DNA from: Candidatus Flexicrinis affinis
GTDB lineage: Bacteria; Chloroflexota; Anaerolineae; Aggregatilineales; Phototrophicaceae
Direction: 5' to 3'
Length of the DNA: 64,000 nucleotides
Assembly (NCBI GenBank): GCA_016716525.1
Contig: JADJWE010000001.1
Location: forward strand, 372,001-436,000
Under the pieces are notes generated by a model. It saw nothing but the letters and a program-made list of their open reading frames with translations, was not told where the DNA came from and made no database searches. How positions within the stretch are numbered: position 1 is the stretch's first letter; each line of letters begins with the position of its first letter. This document shows, in pieces, positions 34,058-42,900 of this stretch. A program made the translations under genes and the position numbers.

Positions 34058-35818
34058 ATGGTCTTGATTGACAGCTTCAACATCCTCATCGGCGGCACCG
34101 CCATGCCCGAGGCCAAAATGGACTTCGTCCGTCGAGTCGAGGTCGAATTGACGACGGACATGCCGGCCGCCTGTACGATCACGATGTATGCGGGGAAAGA
34201 AGATACGACGTTCGTCCCCTATGCGCTCGGCGATGCTCTGACGGTCCAGATGGGGCCGCGGGATGGCCAGCTTACGGATGTCTTCAAAGGCGAAATCGTC
34301 GGCTACGAGCACGTGTTTAACCCGGACATGACGATCGATATTGTCATGATTGCGCACGACAAACTGCACCGGCTCAATCGCGGCCGAATCCAGCAGTCGT
34401 TTCTCAACGTGACCGACTCGGATGTCATTACGCAGATCGTCCAGACGGCGGGATTAGCGGTTAACGTCACCGCAACCAGCACGGTTCACCCATCAATCGT
34501 CGCCAACAACGTCACCCCCCTGGAGTTCATCCAGTTTCTCGCGGCGCGCAACGGGTATACCGTGCGCTGGGACGTGACAGCCGACCAACTGAAAATTGAG
34601 ATACCGGGCCAAGCGGCGGTATCGCTCGCGTATGGGTCGACGCTCGAGGAGTTTCGGCCGCGATTCACCGCTGCGCGCGGTGTGGGTACGGTAAAGGCGT
34701 TTGGCTGGGATCCTAAAGCAAAAGCGGTGTTCGCTGGAACACAAAAGACGGCCAAGACCGCCGGCGATCTGCCGACCGCAGCGGTTATGGGAAAAATCAA
34801 CACGGCGATCGGCCAGTTCGGAACAACGATCGAACAGGTGACAGTTCTGGGCGCACCTGCGCTTGCGGTCGTCAACAAAGCGGCCGAAGCGCGCTTTGAC
34901 GACTTGCGGCGACAGGCCTTTGAAGCCGAAGGGTTGTGTCGCGGCAACCCGGCGATCCTGCCCGGCAAGAAGTTGACGTTATCCGAACTCAAGGAATACA
35001 ACGGCGACTATTACCCGACCGTCGTTCGGCACGTATTCTACGAAGGAATCTACGATACCCGGTTCTACATCGAAGGGCGTACGCCAAACGCCATCACACG
35101 CCTGATGCAGGCCAACACGCACTCCGACAGGTTATGGTACGGCGTCTATCCTGCCGTGGTGACCAACATCAACGACAGTGAAACCAACCTCGGACGTGTC
35201 AAGGTCAAGCTTCCGTGGTTCAGTGAATCAATCGAGACCGACTGGGCCCGAATTGCGATGGCCGGTGCCACGACCGCCGGGGGGCTGATGTTCAACCCCC
35301 AGGTGAACGATGAGGTCCTCGTTGCGTTTGAAGACGGGCAGTTCGACCGGCCGTTCGTCATCGGCGGATTGTGGAACACGACCAACACCCCGCCGGTCGC
35401 TGCTGTGGCGGATCTCGTTGCGGATGGCAAGACGCGCCTTCGCGGTCTGTATATGCCCGACGGCGCGAAGATTGAGTTTGTTTCGGCTGACAAAGCGAGT
35501 ACAAAGAAGGGCTATTACCTCACCGACGCGGCGGGCAATAATATCAACGTCAATGCGACCGACAAATTCATGGAGATCAAGACGGTCGCCGGCTTTTTCC
35601 TGAAGTTGGACGACCAGAACAAGATAGCGGAGTTGAAAACCGCTGGCGGACTGTCCGTCAAGATGGAGGACAACGCTAAGAAGGTCACGCTGACGGCGTC
35701 CTCAGCGACGGTAACGATGGACGGAAACGGCAACAAGATTTCATTGAGCGCGGCGAACATCGAGATCAGCGGCAGCGGTAGCGTGACGATTTCCGGCGGC
35801 TCAGTCAAGATCAACTGA
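34058..35818 (+). CDS. VgrG-like central spike protein (Pvc8-like)
   Basis: A 586-residue hub/spike protein. Residues about 1-330 match the gp27-like (phage late control D) part, with FIQFLAARNGYTVRW and RPRFTAARGVGTVKAFGWD. Residues about 360-450 form the gp5-like OB fold: TNLGRVKVKLPWFSE, VNDEVLVAFEDGQFDRPFVIG and GLWNTTNTPP are diagnostic. The end, from about 480, is a repetitive beta-helix (DGNGNKISLSAANIEISGSG), the needle. It pierces target membranes and may carry effectors. The ATG at 34058 lies 4 nt after the LysM stop; the frame stays open upstream but overlaps that gene. No PAAR tip gene is seen. Confidence 0.93.
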   Translation: MVLIDSFNILIGGTAMPEAKMDFVRRVEVELTTDMPAACTITMYAGKEDTTFVPYALGDALTVQMGPRDGQLTDVFKGEIVGYEHVFNPDMTIDIVMIAHDKLHRLNRGRIQQSFLNVTDSDVITQIVQTAGLAVNVTATSTVHPSIVANNVTPLEFIQFLAARNGYTVRWDVTADQLKIEIPGQAAVSLAYGSTLEEFRPRFTAARGVGTVKAFGWDPKAKAVFAGTQKTAKTAGDLPTAAVMGKINTAIGQFGTTIEQVTVLGAPALAVVNKAAEARFDDLRRQAFEAEGLCRGNPAILPGKKLTLSELKEYNGDYYPTVVRHVFYEGIYDTRFYIEGRTPNAITRLMQANTHSDRLWYGVYPAVVTNINDSETNLGRVKVKLPWFSESIETDWARIAMAGATTAGGLMFNPQVNDEVLVAFEDGQFDRPFVIGGLWNTTNTPPVAAVADLVADGKTRLRGLYMPDGAKIEFVSADKASTKKGYYLTDAAGNNINVNATDKFMEIKTVAGFFLKLDDQNKIAELKTAGGLSVKMEDNAKKVTLTASSATVTMDGNGNKISLSAANIEISGSGSVTISGGSVKIN

Positions 35819-35831
35819 CAGGGGAGGAACG

Positions 35832-36224
35832 ATGGCAAACAGCTATGTCGGACGTCGCATCGGGTTCCCGATCCATTTGGGCGACCGCAATCAGCTTGCG
35901 ACGGTTACGGACGATACGGCAATCCGGCAGGCGATCTACGTCATCGTGAACACCGTGCCCGGCGAGCGTGTCATGCGCCCAGAATTCGGCTGCCAGATCC
36001 ACCGCTGCATCTTCAGCCCTGCCAACAACGAGACGGCGTCCATTGCGCAGCGCTACGTGCGCGAGGCGCTCACCCGTTGGGAACCGCGCATCGAGCTCAA
36101 AGCCGTCGACGTGACGCCGGGGAACTACGACTACGGCGAACTGCTCGTGGAAGTCTCGTATGTTATAAAGGGGGCGAACGACCCGCGCAGCCTCGTTTTC
36201 CCTTATTACCTGATCCCACAATAG
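35832..36224 (+). CDS. gp25-like baseplate wedge protein (Pvc9-like)
   Basis: A 130-residue member of the gp25/lysozyme-like baseplate family, which despite its name is structural and initiates sheath assembly. The conserved EPR-like motif region is represented by NTVPGERVMRPEFGCQI, and the end is SLVFPYYLIP. An AGGGGAGGA ribosome site precedes the ATG. Genes on both sides are spaced by 13 nt. Confidence 0.92.
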   Translation: MANSYVGRRIGFPIHLGDRNQLATVTDDTAIRQAIYVIVNTVPGERVMRPEFGCQIHRCIFSPANNETASIAQRYVREALTRWEPRIELKAVDVTPGNYDYGELLVEVSYVIKGANDPRSLVFPYYLIPQ

Positions 36225-36237
36225 AGGGTACGCACCT

Positions 36238-37626
36238 ATGGGTTTCACCACACCTCGCCTTGACGACCGCGCGTTTGACGACATTGTCAACGAAGCCCGC
36301 GCGCGTATCCCGCTGTATACGCCGGAGTGGACCGACCACAACCTGAGCGATCCGGGCATTACGCTGATCGAGTTGTTCGCATGGATGACTGATGTCGTGC
36401 TGTACCGGCTCAACCGCGTGCCGGACCGGCATTACGTCAAGTTCATGGAACTGCTCGGCATGCGCCTTGAGCAGGCCGAACCCGCGCGCACGATGGTCAC
36501 GTTTTGGCTGTCTGCACCACAGGCTACTACGATGACCGTGCCGGTGAATACCGAGGTGTCGACTATTCGCACCGAGGTTGACCGCGCGATCGTGTTTGCG
36601 ACCGACGCCGCGCTGGCGATCGACGTACCGCAAGTCGGGTTCATCATGACCAGCGCCGGTGGCGACGAGCGGCGCGCCTTCCAGATGTACGGTGCGCGCA
36701 GTGTGACAACAGGCAGCGAGCCGTTCCCGGCCTTCGCATCCGAACCACCTTCGCAGAATGATGCGTTCTACATCGGCTTCACCAACCCGCTTAACCACCA
36801 CATCATCGGCGTGAACATCGAGGTCGACACGGCGGAAGGCGCCGGCATCGACCCGAACCGTCCGCCGTATGTTTGGGAAGTCCTTAGCACGGGCATCGAA
36901 CAACGGTGGGAGCCGGTCGAAGTCGAGTTCGACCGCACCATGGGCCTCAATGTCAGCGGGCAGGTGCGCATCTACCTGCCGGAGATGGTGCGTTCGGCGC
37001 GCAACGAGCAGACCGCATATTGGCTGCGCTGCCGCCTCGACATGACCGACACCGACAGCCGTTACAACGTCAGCCCGCGCATCAACCAGCTCACCGTGCA
37101 AAGTTGGGGAGGCTCGGTCAGCGCGACCAACGTTACGATCGTGAAAAATGAAGTGATCGGGCGTTCGGACGGCTCGCCGGGGCAGACATTCTTCCTCGTC
37201 AATAAGCCAGTGCTCGCCCGTTCGTCGTCGGAGCACCTGCTCGTGCGCCGCGAGGATGGTCTCGAAGAACGCTGGCAGGAAGTCGCGGACTTTTCAAACT
37301 CGCAGCCGAACGATCGGCATTACGCCATCGACAGCGATACCGGGGAGGTGCGGCTCGGGCCTGCACTGCCGCTGCGTGACGGCACCGTGCAGCGCTTCGG
37401 CGCCCTGCCGGCAAAAGGCGCGATGTTGATCATGACCGGTTACCGTCATGGTGGCGGATTGGTCGGCAACGTCGGCGCCAACACGCTCGTGCAGCTCCGT
37501 ACCAGCATCCCGTACATCAGCCGGGTGACGAACCGCATCGGCGCGTCGGGGGGCTGGACGCGGAAAACCTCGAGACCGCCAAGCTGCGGGTGCCGCACTT
37601 CTTGCGCTCGCTTGGCCGTGCCGTGA
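36238..37626 (+). CDS. Baseplate J-like protein, N-terminal part (frameshifted, Pvc11-like)
   Basis: The first about 440 residues of a J-like baseplate protein. The diagnostic start is LDDRAFDDIVNEARARIP, then YTPEWTDHNLSDPGITLIELFAWMTD spread over residues 24-49, and the central GEVRLGPALPLRDGTVQRFG. After RIGASGG the frame leaves the conserved sequence and ends in a non-homologous tail (WTRKTSRPP), 24 codons later. The conserved continuation is in the -1 frame (next entry). A single-base loss in a run of six G at 37548-37553 explains this; sequencing error, true mutation, or programmed frameshifting are possible. The whole gene should be read as 36238-38213, about 658 residues, a normal length for Pvc11. 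Confidence 0.88.
   Translation: MGFTTPRLDDRAFDDIVNEARARIPLYTPEWTDHNLSDPGITLIELFAWMTDVVLYRLNRVPDRHYVKFMELLGMRLEQAEPARTMVTFWLSAPQATTMTVPVNTEVSTIRTEVDRAIVFATDAALAIDVPQVGFIMTSAGGDERRAFQMYGARSVTTGSEPFPAFASEPPSQNDAFYIGFTNPLNHHIIGVNIEVDTAEGAGIDPNRPPYVWEVLSTGIEQRWEPVEVEFDRTMGLNVSGQVRIYLPEMVRSARNEQTAYWLRCRLDMTDTDSRYNVSPRINQLTVQSWGGSVSATNVTIVKNEVIGRSDGSPGQTFFLVNKPVLARSSSEHLLVRREDGLEERWQEVADFSNSQPNDRHYAIDSDTGEVRLGPALPLRDGTVQRFGALPAKGAMLIMTGYRHGGGLVGNVGANTLVQLRTSIPYISRVTNRIGASGGWTRKTSRPPSCGCRTSCARLAVP
37548..37554 (+). other. Slippery heptamer / frameshift point in the baseplate gene
   Basis: The bases GGGGGGC lie in the zero frame as G GGG GGC, which is the X XXY YYZ form of a -1 slippery site. Slipping back one base here restores the conserved reading (GGLDAENLETAKLRVPHF). 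I see no obvious strong stem-loop just downstream, and a one-base homopolymer error gives the same picture. Confidence 0.55.
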
Positions 37627-38213
37627 CCGCAGCCGACTTCGAGTATCTGTCCGTACAAGCTGCCCCCGGCCAGATCGGGCGCGTGTATGCGCTCCGGCCG
37701 CCGCTGACCGCGCCCGGCGAGGTCAAGCTGCTGGTGATTCCCAGCGTGCCGCGGCTCGGCGGGTTCCTCGTGCCGGAAAGCCTCGAACTGCAAGACGACC
37801 TGCGCGAACAGATCATCAGCTATCTCGATGATCGCCGTTTGATTTCGACGGTGCTGGATGTTCAGCAGCCCTACTACCAATGGGTGCAAACCGAAATCCG
37901 CATCCGCGTGACACCGGGCGAGAATGTCGAGCGCGTGCGGTTGGCGGTCGAGGCCAAGCTGTTCGAATTCGTCAATCCGCTGATCGGTGGGCCGGATGGC
38001 AAGGGCTGGCCGTTCGGGCGCGATATGTTCCCTGCCGATGTCATGGCGGTTGTCCTGACGGTGCCCGGCGTGAGCTTCGTGCGGTCGGTGCGGTTGTTCC
38101 CGGTCACCTATGACGATCGCCGTCAGTTCACGTTGGCGACCGAGGCCACCGAAATCCGGCTCCCGCCGCAGGGTGTCGTTGCCAGCTATCAGCACCTAAT
38201 CATCAACGAGTAA
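37590..38213 (+). CDS. Baseplate J-like protein, C-terminal part (frameshifted)
   Basis: The C-terminal about 207 residues of the J-like baseplate gene, open from 37554 in the -1 frame relative to the upstream part. It contains the family segments RAVTAADFEYLSVQA, LREQIISYLDDRRLISTVLD and RDMFPADVMAVVLTVPGV. There is no convincing ribosome site before the GTG at 37590, so independent translation is unlikely; this is one gene in two pieces. In the particle the protein forms the wedge ring linking the hub to outer baseplate parts. Next gene starts 5 nt later. Confidence 0.85.
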   Translation: MPHFLRSLGRAVTAADFEYLSVQAAPGQIGRVYALRPPLTAPGEVKLLVIPSVPRLGGFLVPESLELQDDLREQIISYLDDRRLISTVLDVQQPYYQWVQTEIRIRVTPGENVERVRLAVEAKLFEFVNPLIGGPDGKGWPFGRDMFPADVMAVVLTVPGVSFVRSVRLFPVTYDDRRQFTLATEATEIRLPPQGVVASYQHLIINE

Positions 38214-38218
38214 TCCGC

Positions 38219-39103
38219 ATGGCAGACGAGATCCGCGCACTCTTTAGCCTGACCGGCCCCGAAGTCGACACTGACGAAATCGTCGTCGGCCGGCAGGGCC
38301 TGCGTGTCGGCCGCGGCTCCGACAATAACCTCGTGCTCAACCATCGTGAGATCAGTCGCCAGCACATGCGCATTGTGTGGCGTGAGGACGATACGTATCT
38401 GGTCGAGGACTTGAACAGCAGTAATGGCGTGTTCTTCAACGAGACGCGCATTCCTGCTCGTGTCGCGCAGGAAATCTCGGTCGGCGACTCGATTCGTGCG
38501 GGGCCGTTCGTGCTCAAACTCGAGCGGCTCATCCTGACACAGCGTGCGCCCGTTCCGCGCGCCAGCGAGCCTTCCGGGCCATTGCCGCCTATCGGAGCGT
38601 TGGATTTCGTGGTAGGGCACCCGATGGGCGTCCCGCGTGACAAGTCGACTTGGCTCAAGTACCTTCCTGCGATCTACAGCGACGACGAGTTTCTCGGCCG
38701 ATTCTTGTTGATCTTCGAGTCGATTATGGCGCCCATCACGTGGACGATCGACGCGATGGACCTGTATTGGACGCCGGAGACTGCGCCGGCGGAGTGGCTG
38801 CAGTGGATCGGGAGCTGGTTCGATCTGTTGATCGTGCCGGAGCTGCCGCTTGAACGGCAGCGCGAAATTGTGCGGCAGATTGGCTGGCTGTTCCTGCGCC
38901 GTGGCACAAAAGCAGGGCTGGAACGGCTTCTTGAGTTATACTTCGGCGTAACACCGGAAATCATCGAAGATGCCCCGTGCCATTTCATCGTTCGGCTGCC
39001 GCTGCCGCAGAACGGATCGCCGGCTCTCGGCGCCGACCTGGCAGACCGGCTTATCGACGCGCAGCGCCCTGCGTTCGCGTCGTATCGTCTGGAAGTAGAG
39101 TAG
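38219..39103 (+). CDS. FHA domain fused to a tail/baseplate protein (Pvc12-like, TIGR02242 type)
   Basis: A 294-residue fusion. Residues about 15-105 are an FHA domain with every phosphothreonine-binding landmark: LRVGRGSDNNL, ISRQHMRIVW and DLNSSNGVFFN. Residues about 140-290 are a phage tail/baseplate domain of the TIGR02242 type: STWLKYLPAIYSDDEFLGRF, PAEWLQWIGSWFDL, RQIGWLFLRRGTKAGLERLL and a last strand FASYRLEVE. In PVC/Afp this place is held by Pvc12, a wedge protein, without any signalling domain. The fusion means that the baseplate itself can bind a phosphorylated partner, such as one made by the kinase encoded next but one downstream. It follows the J-like gene by 5 nt. Confidence 0.9.
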   Translation: MADEIRALFSLTGPEVDTDEIVVGRQGLRVGRGSDNNLVLNHREISRQHMRIVWREDDTYLVEDLNSSNGVFFNETRIPARVAQEISVGDSIRAGPFVLKLERLILTQRAPVPRASEPSGPLPPIGALDFVVGHPMGVPRDKSTWLKYLPAIYSDDEFLGRFLLIFESIMAPITWTIDAMDLYWTPETAPAEWLQWIGSWFDLLIVPELPLERQREIVRQIGWLFLRRGTKAGLERLLELYFGVTPEIIEDAPCHFIVRLPLPQNGSPALGADLADRLIDAQRPAFASYRLEVE

Positions 39104-39115
39104 GGAGATCACGTT

Positions 39116-39961
39116 ATGTCTGACCTCAACCACGACAGCGAGCTGATCCGAAAGCGGCATCACGCACAGAAGGCCGAACCGGAAAACACCCCGCAGGCGG
39201 ATACCAACCCGGTTGCCCGCTTGCAGCGCATGATTGGCAACCGTGCGGTTGCCCGCATGATGCTTCCCGGTGGCGGTACGGTCCAAGCCAAGATGAACGT
39301 CACGGCGGCCGATGACGCACAGGAGCAAGAGGCCGACGCGATGGCCGATCAGGCGATGCGCTCGATCAACGATGCGTCTGCCCAGCCTGCGAGCGTCCAG
39401 CGTGAAGGCGAAGAAGACGAGATGATGGCCAAGCGTATCCAGCGCGAGGGCGAAGAAGACGAGATGATGGCCAAGCGTATCCAGCGCCAAGGCCCCGAAG
39501 ACGAAGAATTGCAGATGAAGCGCATCCAGCGTGAAGGCGAAGAAGAAGAACTTCAGGCCAAGCGCATCCAACGTGAAGGCGACGAAGAGGAACTTCAGGC
39601 CAAGCGCGCCCAGCGCAGCGAAGTCGATATGGCGGGGGCGTTCTCGGTCGGCGACGAGTTCGAGTCGCAGTTGAACAGCGCGCGCAGCGGCGGTTCCAGC
39701 ATCGATGATTCGACGCGGGGCAAGATGGAGGGGGCGTTTGGCGCCGACTTCAGTGGGGTGCGTGTGCATACCGGCTCGCAGTCGGACGCGCTGAACCGTT
39801 CGATCGGGGCGCGCGCCTTCACGACAGGCAGCGATATTTTCTTCAAGTCCGGGGAATACAACCCCGGTTCCAGCGACGGGCAGCGCCTCCTTGCGCATGA
39901 GCTTACACACACCGTCCATCAGGGCGCCGTGCGTACCAAGCGCGAGGAGAAGCGCGATTAG
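39116..39961 (+). CDS. DUF4157 eCIS-core protein with charged tandem repeats
   Basis: A 281-residue protein. The N-terminus has the LQRMIGNRAVARMM motif common in eCIS-associated proteins. Residues 94-164 are five tandem 14-15-residue repeats (type IQREGEEDEMMAKR), extremely rich in Glu, Lys and Met. The DUF4157 (eCIS core) domain follows at about 190-275: FGADFSGVRVHTGSQ, ARAFTTGSDIFFKSGEY and the metallopeptidase-like HELTH with His261, Glu262 and His265. DUF4157 marks cargo or loading factors in eCIS loci and usually precedes a toxin domain; here the protein ends right after the core domain, so it may be a loading adaptor, a minimal protease effector, or a truncated one. Confidence 0.88.
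   Translation: MSDLNHDSELIRKRHHAQKAEPENTPQADTNPVARLQRMIGNRAVARMMLPGGGTVQAKMNVTAADDAQEQEADAMADQAMRSINDASAQPASVQREGEEDEMMAKRIQREGEEDEMMAKRIQRQGPEDEELQMKRIQREGEEEELQAKRIQREGDEEELQAKRAQRSEVDMAGAFSVGDEFESQLNSARSGGSSIDDSTRGKMEGAFGADFSGVRVHTGSQSDALNRSIGARAFTTGSDIFFKSGEYNPGSSDGQRLLAHELTHTVHQGAVRTKREEKRD
39395..39607 (+). repeat. Five tandem 42-45-nt coding repeats
   Basis: Units of 42, 42, 45, 42 and 42 nt encode VQR/IQR followed by an acidic stretch and an xKR end. The first two units are almost identical in DNA, indicating recent duplication; the last three have drifted. Copy number may vary between strains. Confidence 0.85.
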
Positions 39962-39986
39962 CGACGAACGATAGAAATGGGCGGCA

Positions 39987-42900
39987 ATGCCTGACGGGAT
40001 GATCGGTAAGACCATCGAGCATTACCGCATCGACTTCATGCTAGGTCAGGGCGGGATGGCGGCGGTGTATCGCGCGACCGACCTGCGCCTGCAGCGGCAA
40101 GTTGCGATCAAACTCATGCACCCCCATTTGGCGGTGCAGCAGAGTTTTCAGCGCCGCTTTCTACAGGAAGCGCGCGCGGCGGCCAAGCTCGATCATCCCA
40201 ACATCATTCGGGTGTTGTCGTTCAACAACCTGAATAACGATCTGTTCCTTGTCATGGAACTGATCACCGGCGGCAATCTGCGCCACTACATCAAACGCCT
40301 GTACGAAGACGGCCGGACGCTCGAATACCCGGAAGCCATCGAACTCGTTTATCAGGTCACAGACGGCCTTGCCTACGCGCACACGCAGGGCATGATCCAC
40401 CGCGACATCAAGCCCGACAACGTGCTGCTCAAGCCCGATGCGGCCGGTGCGCGACTGAACTACCGTCCAATCCTGACCGACTTCGGCCTCGCCAAGCTGA
40501 CGGCCAGCACCGAGTCGGCGGTTACCGAGCAGCAGCCGATCGGCACCTACCCCTACATGTCGCCTGAGCAGTGCTTGGCCGAGGAGGTCGATCAGCGCAG
40601 CGACATCTACTCCATCGGCATCGTGCTGTATGAGCTTACCGTCGGACGGCTGCCGTACAACCCGAAGTCTATTGCCGAGGCGGTGCGCTACCACACGCGC
40701 GAACCACTGCCGCTGCCAAGCGCGCTGCGCGCCGGGTTTCCGTCCGATCTCGAGGCGGTGATCGTCAAGGCGCTGCAAAAAGAGCCTAACAAGCGTTACC
40801 AGACCGCCGCCGAGTTCGCGGCGGATTTGCAGTCCATGCTGCGCCCGATCGTTCAGACTCCGGCGCCGGTTGCCGTACTCGCGGCGCCCGAACCCGACCC
40901 GACCGACGGCGTCATCATCACCGACCTGACGACGGCCACGATGGCACGGCCCCTGCCTGAGCGCATTCCGCCGGACTTGCCAGTGCCAAGTACCGACGCC
41001 GATGTGCGCATGATGGATCGGCTGGTGTTCTTCAGCCCAGCCCAGCCCAGCCGAATCGTGGCTTTCACCGATCGTGATTTCGTGCGCATCGGCCGGGGCA
41101 GCGATCAGGACATTGTACTGTTGGGCGAAAAGGTCTCGCGCGAGCATGTCACCGTTGAGCGCAAGCCCAACGGCCGCTACACGCTCACCGCCATGCACAC
41201 CACCAACGGCACCTATTTCGGGTCGAATAAGCTCGAACCGGAGATTCCGGTACTGCTCAAGCCGGGCGACATCGTGCGCATTGGCGATTACTGGATGCAG
41301 CTTGAACTGCGATCGGTGATCGAAGCCGCCGACGACGAGCCGCCGGTCCCGCGTGATTTGACGGCGCTGAAATATATCGAAGGCATCGACGAGCACGAGC
41401 CGACCCCGCCGCCGGCCCCGCCGGTCGAGGAGGCCACCCCGCTTCCGGCGCCTGATCCTGCGCCTGCGCCGCCGGCCCCAGCAGCGCCGATGATGGGCGA
41501 CCGAACGCTGGCTGTCCCGATGCCGATTGGCGAGGACGCGCCGACCCCGCCGCCGGACGAGCAGGTTACGCCGCCGCCCGCGCCAATTGAACCCGGCGGG
41601 GGAACGACGCTTAAGGTGCAGATGCCGCCCGAACCGCCAGCAGCGGCGGTGGCGCCACCTGCGACACCAGCGCCACCGGCACCTGCTAAGCCGGAACCCG
41701 CTGCGGCCGTGCCGCAGGCGCCTGCGGCGCCCAAGGCCAGCGCCGCCGATTCGATTCCGACCGACCTTCCGCCAGCCACGCTGGCGCTCGAGCCGCCGCA
41801 CTTTACGCCGCCGCAGGCCGCGCCGGATCAGGTCGGCTTCGACCGCCTGATCTTCTTCAGCGAAAGCCGACCGACGGTGACCGCGTCGCTCAAGAAGGAC
41901 CGCATGGTCATCGGGCGTGGCAGCGCTGCCGACATCGTGCTGGACGACCCGGCGATCTCGCGCCGCCACGCGCGGGTAGAGCGGTTGGGTGACGGTCGCG
42001 TCGTGGTCATCGACACCAAGTCCCGCAACGGCGTGTTGGATGGCGGTGTGCGTATCCCGGTCGATGAGCCGCTTCGCCTTGAAGCGGAGAAACCGCTGCG
42101 CATCGGCACCTACTGGTTGATGTTCGAGGCGCGCCGGCGTATCCCCATCAACCTGCTGACCGGCGTGCCGACCGTTGGCGCGGCCGAGGCCGAAGACCCC
42201 GATCGCACTGTCCAGATGGTCAAGCCGCTGGACGAGGAACTGCCACACTATTCGCCGCCGCCGCTGTCGGTTGACATGCAGGCGTCCGACCGGCTCGTGT
42301 TTTTCAGCGAAGATCACCCGATTCAGATCATCAAGCTGGACGAGGAAATCTTCACCATTGGCCGTGGCGAAACACAATCTGTGCAGCTCGACGGCAAGCG
42401 CGTGAGCCGCGAGCACCTCTTGCTCGAGCTCAAGCCGGACGGCAACCTGTACGTCACCGACAAAGACTCGACCAACGGGACGTGGGTCGGCGACACGCTG
42501 CTGGTGCCCAATACGCAGGTGCTGTGGGAAAAGACCGAACTGCTGCGGATTGGCAATTACTGGGTCAAGTTCGAGCAAGGCAATCGCATCTTCGACCCGC
42601 TGAGTATCGGCAGCGAGCGCGATCAGCGGCGGCTTGTCGGCACGCGAATCAAGAATTACCGCATTGACCGATTCGTCGGTCAGAACAACCTCGCGGCAGT
42701 GTACAAAGCCACCGAGCTCCCGCTGGACCGCGTCGTCGCGCTCAAGATCATGCACCCGAACCTCGCGGCCGATGATGCCCGCAAGCAGCGCTTCCTGCAA
42801 GAAGCCCGCATGCTCAGCCGCCTCGACCATCCGAACATCGTGCGCGTGCTGTCGTATGACAACGTCGACAACGAGCTGTTCATGGTGCAGGAGTTCGTCG

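Noticed and set aside
37590..38213. A separate gene for the second half of the J-like protein
   Set aside because: It has no ribosome site and starts in the middle of a conserved domain; the frame restores exactly by a one-base shift at 37548-37554.
23193..39961. Interpretation as a prophage
   Set aside because: No terminase, portal, capsid, integrase, repressor or lysis genes; presence of DUF4255 cap, eCIS ATPase and DUF4157 favours an eCIS.
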